Source of the DNA: Coxiellaceae bacterium
GTDB taxonomy: Bacteria > Pseudomonadota > Gammaproteobacteria > UBA9339
DNA: 12,348 bases
Assembly (NCBI GenBank): GCA_003142435.1
Contig: PLMI01000021.1
Span: 1-12,348, forward strand
Direction of reading: 5' to 3'
Below are positions 8,785 to 12,348 of the stretch, piece by piece. Position 1 is the stretch's first letter, and each line of letters opens with the position of its first letter. The notes under the pieces are model-generated. The model saw only the letters and a program-made list of their open reading frames with translations, had not been told where the DNA came from and searched no databases. Made by a program: the position numbers and the translations under genes.

Positions 8785-9156
8785 TCAAAATTTGATCTCT
8801 GGCAAATTAGAAGGTGGTATAATACGTGCTTTAATCTGGTGATATTCATCTGCTGAAATACCTAAAAAATTACAATAAAAGAAATTATCTAATACTTGCC
8901 ATCTACCTGCCCCCGTAACAATTATTGCTTTTTTTTCTGGATTGCATGTATGATTTATCCCGGATTGTATCTCGTAAAATTCTGTATGCAAGTTAGGCTG
9001 TTCTAATGCTTGAATAATCCTTAGCATACGATCATAGAGTCTTTGAGTATCAGCTATAAAAATGAGGGAATCCGAAGTTTCGTTTATTTTGTTAGGCATT
9101 TTTTGCCCCGGTTTATCGAGTCTACCAAATAGTACTAACAACATATCATTAAGCAT
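8785..9156 (-). CDS. Hypothetical protein, 123 aa
   Basis: I do not recognise this protein. From ATG at 9156-9154 it encodes 123 aa. GAGGA lies 9 nt before that ATG, whereas an in-frame TTG at 9162 would be only 3 nt from it, and a TGA lies just upstream, so the ATG is preferred. The visible pattern alternates strand and helix: a hydrophobic start (MLNDMLLVLFG), SLIFIAD, an amphipathic helix around RLYDRMLRIIQALEQ, TEFYEIQS and KKAIIVTGAGRW, suggesting a small alpha/beta fold. There is no clear signal peptide or membrane span. It has its own promoter (9190-9218) and is separated by 100 nt from the upstream effector-like gene and by 270 nt from rpsF. Promoter, Shine-Dalgarno and codon-like composition argue that it is a real gene; its function is unknown. 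Confidence 0.65.
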   Translation of the reverse strand: MLNDMLLVLFGRLDKPGQKMPNKINETSDSLIFIADTQRLYDRMLRIIQALEQPNLHTEFYEIQSGINHTCNPEKKAIIVTGAGRWQVLDNFFYCNFLGISADEYHQIKARIIPPSNLPEIKF

Positions 9157-9189
9157 GACCAATGGTCCTCATAATTGCTATCAATCCTA

Positions 9190-9218
9190 ATTATATTACA
9201 ATATATGATCGTGCGCAA
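9190..9218 (-). promoter_or_regulatory. Sigma-70 promoter of the 123-aa orphan gene
   Basis: On the minus strand TTGCGC (9218-9213) is followed after exactly 17 nt by a perfect TATAAT (9195-9190). Transcription would begin near 9183, leaving a leader of about 27 nt with the GAGGA ribosome binding site. The small gene therefore appears to be transcribed independently of the gene upstream. Confidence 0.6.
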
Positions 9219-9264
9219 AATTTAATAAAATTATAAGCTTGATTTTGCTACAATAACAACCAAA

Positions 9265-10116
9265 CTAAGGGAAAAGATCAGAAGTTGGAGTAATATCACT
9301 CGTGGTTGTAGAGCGCAGTGCTTGTGCCGTGTATATGATTCTCCACATAAAAGACGGCCTTGAAAGATCGAAAGGATTGTCAGGCATCGAAGGGTTTATT
9401 TTTACTGCCGTCTCTTCATCAACATAAATTGCTTCCATTCGGGCCCTATATTCCTCTTGGCCTATAAGCGTTTCATCCCAATAGCACACCCTGGATAAAG
9501 CCTTGGATATCTTTCTTTGATCACAGCGAAAAGAGGAATAATCAAGCCCCTGAATTTTTTTACATGCCTCAGGAATTTCGCTTAGTACAGGTACGGGAAT
9601 CCCCATTGCATGCAAACCAGTATCTATTTCCCGAAGAATTTTACACCAATCCTTTTTGGGATGTTCATAAAGATAAAATGTAAACTCTTTATGTTTAAAC
9701 CAAACTAAAACATCGTCAAAAGGAGGCAAATGTCCATGGAAATTTGGGTTTCTCTTTAGGCGCTCACATATATATGGATATGCTTTTTTAACACTCTCTA
9801 AGGTATAAAATTTCACTTCCTGAATTATTTCTCTTCTCGCGATTAAACAAATAACAGCTGCTACTTTATATACTTGTTCAAGTGGCACTGTTATATGCGA
9901 TTTCCAACCAACTAACCTCCGTTCGTCTTTAGCATCAGCAAATCGTGAGCGCCCGTAAGACAAATACCCATCTCTATTATCGTTTATGGCATAGTCGAGC
10001 TCATCATTGTAGCTATTCGATAAGTCACCAAGGTATTGTCTTAGCTCTTCGTCATTCGTAGGAGTTCCAGAAACATTGGCGCCACTTCTTTGTTCGTTGC
10101 AATATAGTACAACCAT
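9265..10116 (-). CDS. OspF/SpvC-like phosphothreonine lyase family protein (putative effector)
   Basis: Numbering is from ATG 10116-10114 (283 aa), chosen because AAGG precedes it; an in-frame TTG at 10185 would add 23 residues but has no Shine-Dalgarno. The family removes phosphate from phosphothreonine of host MAP kinases by beta-elimination. Five motif blocks of SpvC recur in order: GxKxHI(S/T)V at 70-77, giving K72 and H74 for SpvC K104 (Lys) and the catalytic acid H106; K102 followed by xxxLExV for the catalytic base K136; EFTFY (Y148) for QFTLY (Y158); an amphipathic helix ending MGI for ENGV; and YSSFR (R197) for YLSYR (R213). SpvC R148 has no clear partner, and about 24 residues are inserted between K102 and Y148. 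The C-terminus (RSTTTSDITPTSDLFP) is Ser/Thr-rich with Leu at -3, compatible with a Dot/Icm signal. Family assignment is from motif reading; secretion is inferred. Confidence 0.62.
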   Translation of the reverse strand: MVVLYCNEQRSGANVSGTPTNDEELRQYLGDLSNSYNDELDYAINDNRDGYLSYGRSRFADAKDERRLVGWKSHITVPLEQVYKVAAVICLIARREIIQEVKFYTLESVKKAYPYICERLKRNPNFHGHLPPFDDVLVWFKHKEFTFYLYEHPKKDWCKILREIDTGLHAMGIPVPVLSEIPEACKKIQGLDYSSFRCDQRKISKALSRVCYWDETLIGQEEYRARMEAIYVDEETAVKINPSMPDNPFDLSRPSFMWRIIYTAQALRSTTTSDITPTSDLFP

Positions 10117-10227
10117 ATCAGCCTTAATTAAATCGGATCTACATTTATATAAAAAAATACAAAAAATCGCCTTAAAATCGAACAATTGTTTTAAATCTGC
10201 TATCCACTTGTGTCATCACATTTCCAT

Positions 10228-10249
10228 TTAATGCCTAATTAATGCCTAA
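10228..10249. repeat. Tandem 11-bp direct repeat, possible response-regulator site
   Basis: TTAATGCCTAA occurs twice back to back (10228-10238 and 10239-10249). A period of one helical turn is typical of OmpR/PhoB-family operators. The TTAA-containing units with 11-bp spacing resemble the PmrA box (cTTAATatT, 2 nt, cTTAATatT) that drives Dot/Icm genes in Legionella and Coxiella, though the match is partial. It lies about 110 nt upstream of the effector-like ATG. Confidence 0.4.
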
Positions 10250-10287
10250 GTGGTAATAGTCAATTTAATATAACATATGTATTAGAT

Positions 10288-10455
10288 TTATTCAGAATCT
10301 GATTCCAATAATGCGACATTACTCTTTTTTAACATCAAACCCTGCCGGTCGCAATCCACTACAATTTTATTTCCAGGAAGGAATTTATTAGCAAGAACAT
10401 CAAAAAAGCTTACATTGCCCATGATGAAAATAAAGAATGTATTTTTATACGTCAT
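10288..10455 (-). CDS. Possible small ORF or gene remnant, 55 aa
   Basis: An ATG at 10455-10453 opens a 55-codon frame ending in TAA at 10290-10288. No Shine-Dalgarno precedes it, and the frame remains open for 9 codons upstream to a TAA. The stretch LANKFLPGNKIVVDCDRQG faintly recalls the C-terminal beta segment of ClpB-type AAA+ chaperones (pattern L-x-x-K-F-x-P-G-x-x-I-x-V), but no GARPL-type motif precedes it in any frame I checked. It may be a degraded gene tail, a small gene or chance. Confidence 0.2.
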   Translation of the reverse strand: MTYKNTFFIFIMGNVSFFDVLANKFLPGNKIVVDCDRQGLMLKKSNVALLESDSE

Positions 10456-10460
10456 TTTAG

Positions 10461-10466
10461 TATAAT
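10461..10466 (+). promoter_or_regulatory. Candidate -10 box of rpoS
   Basis: A perfect TATAAT lies 119 nt upstream of the rpoS ATG. No convincing -35 hexamer is found 16-18 nt before it, and the surroundings are very AT-rich. It is the best single promoter element in this spacer on the + strand. Confidence 0.3.
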
Positions 10467-10584
10467 TAGACGGTATTTTTTTTAGCTACTTATTGGTAAG
10501 AAACAACCAGTTTGAGTCGATATTAGCTAATGGTTTTAAAAAGGATTTTCCAAGATATTAACTTAAGATAACTTATTAAAAACA

Positions 10585-11778
10585 ATGGCAAAAAAACCAA
10601 AAAAAGTTGCAAAGCAGCCTAAGAAAAAACTAAATAAAAAAAAAGTGACTACAAATGAGTCAAAAGGTAAAGTCACCAAAGCAAAAAAAAGCTTTGTGAC
10701 TCCGCTAAAAAAAAGGACAGAAGAAGTAATGAAGGCTCCTACTAAAGAAGAGGCGGTTGAGGAAGTTAGTGAGGAAAAGGAATTAGAAGAAGATTTAAGT
10801 GGCGTTGACGTCAATGATCTTTTAAGCTCAGAAGAGGAAGAGCCTGCCTCTTCTGAGAAGTCTCCTGAAGCCGAGGAGGAAAAATCAGAAGAAATTCCCG
10901 AAAAAGAAGAAAAGGCTCGAGAATATCGCGAAGAAATTAATCCAACGCAACTGTATCTGAATGAGATTGGCGCTGCATCTTTACTTTCGGCAAAAGACGA
11001 GGTTCGTTTAGCTATCAAAATTGAAAGGGGTGATAAAAAAGCTAAAGAGCTAATGATAGAAAGCAACTTACGTCTTGTTGTTAAAATCGCAAAAAATTAC
11101 TTGAGGTCTGGTCTTGATTTGGCTGATCTTATTGAAGAAGGGAATTTAGGTTTAATGCATGCGGTTGATAAATTTGACCACCGCATGGGGTTTCGTTTTT
11201 CTACTTATGCCACTTGGTGGATTCGCCAAACCATTGAGCGCGCTATCATGAATCAAGCTCGTACTGTAAGATTGCCAATTTATATAATTCGCGAGTTAAG
11301 CCTTTATAGACGCAAGGCAATGGAGTTGGCAAAAGAATTAGATCGTGAACCGACATCAGCTGAGATCGCGAAGGAATTTGACCAGCCTGTGCTTAAAGTT
11401 CAAAGAATATTGGATTTAAGCAAAAATACTAACACTATATCCATAGACGCTCCAATATCTCCCGATGAAGAAGAAGGTGCATCATTTGTTGAAAACCTCG
11501 AAGATGAATACCAAAACAATCCATTGGATCTTTTACAGAACGAAAACACTTCGGAATTGTTGTCGAAATGGTTAAATGCTCTTAACAAGCAGCAAAAAGA
11601 AGTTTTAGCAAGGCGATTTGGTCTTGAAGGGTATGAAAGTGCAACATTGGAAGAGGTAGCTGAAATCATGGGAATGAGTCGAGAGAAAGTCCGGCAAATT
11701 CAGGAAAAATCGCTACGAAAATTGCGTGATTTGGCACGTTTTATAGGGGTAACACCAAAGGAAATTATTGAAGAATAG
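10585..11778 (+). CDS. rpoS: RNA polymerase sigma factor RpoS with extended N-terminus
   Basis: This is the stationary-phase/stress sigma factor of gammaproteobacteria. Region 1.2 begins at about 119 ([11 protein letters not shown]). Region 2 covers about 156-226 with [26 protein letters not shown] and [19 protein letters not shown], including the -10 recognition helix. Region 3 follows ([13 protein letters not shown]). Region 4 at about 328-385 has [10 protein letters not shown] and a helix-turn-helix, [20 protein letters not shown], for the -35 element. RpoS is identified over RpoD by the 'PTQLYLxEIG' start, the absence of the RpoD non-conserved region, and size. At 397 aa it exceeds E. coli RpoS (330) because of a 118-residue N-terminus: residues 1-44 are strongly basic (18 lysines), 53-117 strongly acidic. 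No clear Shine-Dalgarno precedes the ATG. In related intracellular bacteria RpoS drives the switch to the transmissive or resting form. Confidence 0.92.
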   Translation: MAKKPKKVAKQPKKKLNKKKVTTNESKGKVTKAKKSFVTPLKKRTEEVMKAPTKEEAVEEVSEEKELEEDLSGVDVNDLLSSEEEEPASSEKSPEAEEEKSEEIPEKEEKAREYREEINPTQLYLNEIGAASLLSAKDEVRLAIKIERGDKKAKELMIESNLRLVVKIAKNYLRSGLDLADLIEEGNLGLMHAVDKFDHRMGFRFSTYATWWIRQTIERAIMNQARTVRLPIYIIRELSLYRRKAMELAKELDREPTSAEIAKEFDQPVLKVQRILDLSKNTNTISIDAPISPDEEEGASFVENLEDEYQNNPLDLLQNENTSELLSKWLNALNKQQKEVLARRFGLEGYESATLEEVAEIMGMSREKVRQIQEKSLRKLRDLARFIGVTPKEIIEE

Positions 11779-11779
11779 G

Positions 11780-11810
11780 TTGACATTTCTGCTGATAATC
11801 ATGGCGTAAT
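11780..11810 (+). promoter_or_regulatory. Possible purA promoter
   Basis: A perfect TTGACA (11780-11785) begins two bases after the rpoS stop. The best -10 is CGTAAT (11805-11810, 4 of 6) at a long 19-nt spacing. Transcription would start near 11817, leaving a leader of about 60 nt. Confidence 0.3.
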
Positions 11811-11812
11811 TC

Positions 11813-11841
11813 ATCATAATCCAGAGGATGATAATTTTTTT
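11813..11841 (+). terminator. Weak candidate rpoS terminator
   Basis: ATC (11813-11815) and ATCC (11819-11822) pair with GGAT and GAT (11826-11832) around an AGA loop, giving 7 bp with a three-base bulge, followed by AA and seven T residues. The T-run is good but the stem is weak, so termination would be partial. Confidence 0.3.
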
Positions 11842-11877
11842 ATACGCAGAGTTTTTTAAATTTTAAATATAACAACT

Positions 11878-12348
11878 ATGTCGAAAGCAATTGCAATAAT
11901 CGGGGCTCAGTGGGGCGATGAAGGTAAGGGAAAAATAACGGACTTGTTAGGTGAACAGGCGAAAGTTGTTGTTAGATTTCAAGGCGGACATAATGCGGGG
12001 CATACCGTAATTGCAAATGACAAAAAAATAATTCTCCATGTTGTTCCATCGGGCATTATGAGAGCAGGTGTTGTTAACGTAATTGGAAATGGCGTAACCT
12101 TATCTCTTCCATCTTTAGTAAAAGAAATTACAATGTTAGCCGAGCAGGGAATTTCTACGGATAACAGACTCAAAATAAGCGACTCTTGCAACTTGCTTAT
12201 TCCCTCACATCAAGCCTTAGATCAAGCCAGAGAAAACTTAAGCTCAGTGAAAGCAATTGGCACAACGAAACGAGGCATTGGGCCGTCTTATGAAGATAAA
12301 GCTGCTCGTCGGGCTTTGCGGCTTTCTGATTTATTTCATGAGACAACT
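11878..12348 (+). CDS. purA: Adenylosuccinate synthetase (3' partial)
   Basis: PurA joins IMP and aspartate with GTP to make adenylosuccinate, the first step from IMP to AMP. The first 157 codons are present and the frame runs off the right edge; the E. coli enzyme is 432 aa, so a little over a third is visible. The N-terminal signature QWGDEGKGK (11-19) contains the catalytic base D14 (E. coli D13). QGGHNAGHT (35-43) contains the catalytic H42 (E. coli H41). TTKRGIGPSYEDKAAR (129-144) is the conserved IMP-binding region. The ATG at 11878 gives the standard N-terminus, although no strong Shine-Dalgarno precedes it. It lies 99 nt after rpoS. Confidence 0.96.
   Translation, partial: MSKAIAIIGAQWGDEGKGKITDLLGEQAKVVVRFQGGHNAGHTVIANDKKIILHVVPSGIMRAGVVNVIGNGVTLSLPSLVKEITMLAEQGISTDNRLKISDSCNLLIPSHQALDQARENLSSVKAIGTTKRGIGPSYEDKAARRALRLSDLFHETT

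Larger units (their letters stand above)
10117..10584. other. Long AT-rich spacer between the effector-like gene and rpoS
   Basis: This is a divergent intergenic region. It holds a possible TATAAA -10 box for the minus-strand effector-like gene (10149-10144, about 28 nt before the ATG, no good -35), a tandem 11-bp repeat (10228-10249), a possible 55-codon minus-strand ORF or gene remnant (10288-10455), and a TATAAT hexamer on the plus strand (10461-10466). No tRNA, terminator or longer gene is visible. No nlpD-like gene precedes rpoS, unlike in enterobacteria. Confidence 0.6.

Noticed and set aside
9820..9910. Reading HITV in the effector-like protein as a 2H phosphoesterase motif
   Set aside because: A second HxT/S motif is missing, whereas the flanking G-x-K-x-H and the later blocks fit the SpvC family.
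10114..10185. TTG start at 10185 for the SpvC-like gene
   Set aside because: No ribosome binding site precedes it, and the likely -10 at 10149-10144 lies downstream of it. The ATG at 10116 has AAGG upstream.
10563..11066. 167-codon Ser/Phe-rich ORF opposite the start of rpoS
   Set aside because: It is the antisense shadow of the Lys/Glu-rich rpoS N-terminus; its composition mirrors those codons.
1..12348. CRISPR array, tRNA, rRNA or insertion sequence
   Set aside because: No regularly spaced repeats, cloverleaf-like segments, rRNA signatures or transposase genes were seen on either strand.

Overview
The window is an AT-rich chromosomal segment of a gammaproteobacterium. The evidence is an RpoS-type sigma factor, a DnaE that reads like the enterobacterial protein throughout, and the gene order rpsF-rpsR-rplI-dnaB-alr. 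The AT richness, a palindromic intergenic element and a probable host-directed effector gene point to a host-associated or intracellular lineage of the Legionellales/Coxiellaceae type. That placement is an inference; no rRNA is present to test it.

Layout. Positions 1-3224 (+) carry most of dnaE (replicative polymerase alpha subunit), cut by the left edge. It converges tail to tail with miaB (3221-4549, -), and the two stop codons share the bases TTAA. Positions 4550-4851 hold no gene but a cluster of strong hairpins that looks like a dispersed palindromic repeat. Positions 4852-8513 (-) are a compact operon transcribed rpsF-rpsR-rplI-dnaB-alr: ribosomal proteins S6, S18 and L9, the replicative helicase, and alanine racemase. 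It is headed by a good sigma-70 promoter and a leader RNA with the architecture of the S6:S18 autoregulatory motif, whose basal stem would hide the rpsF ribosome binding site.

Positions 8514-10584 are an accessory interval. It contains a 123-residue orphan gene with its own consensus-like promoter (8785-9156, -) and a 283-residue gene (9265-10116, -). The larger product carries, in order, the motif blocks of the OspF/SpvC/HopAI1 phosphothreonine lyases, including the catalytic Lys and His. It also contains a tandem 11-bp repeat of the kind bound by OmpR-family response regulators, and a possible 55-codon gene remnant.

The right end (+) carries rpoS (10585-11778) and the first 157 codons of purA (11878-12348, adenylosuccinate synthetase, cut by the window edge). 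The RpoS has an unusual N-terminal extension of about 60 residues beyond the usual length, basic then acidic.

Most of the window is housekeeping: DNA replication, translation, tRNA modification, peptidoglycan precursor and purine synthesis. The point of novelty is the likely phosphothreonine-lyase-like effector between the ribosomal operon and rpoS.
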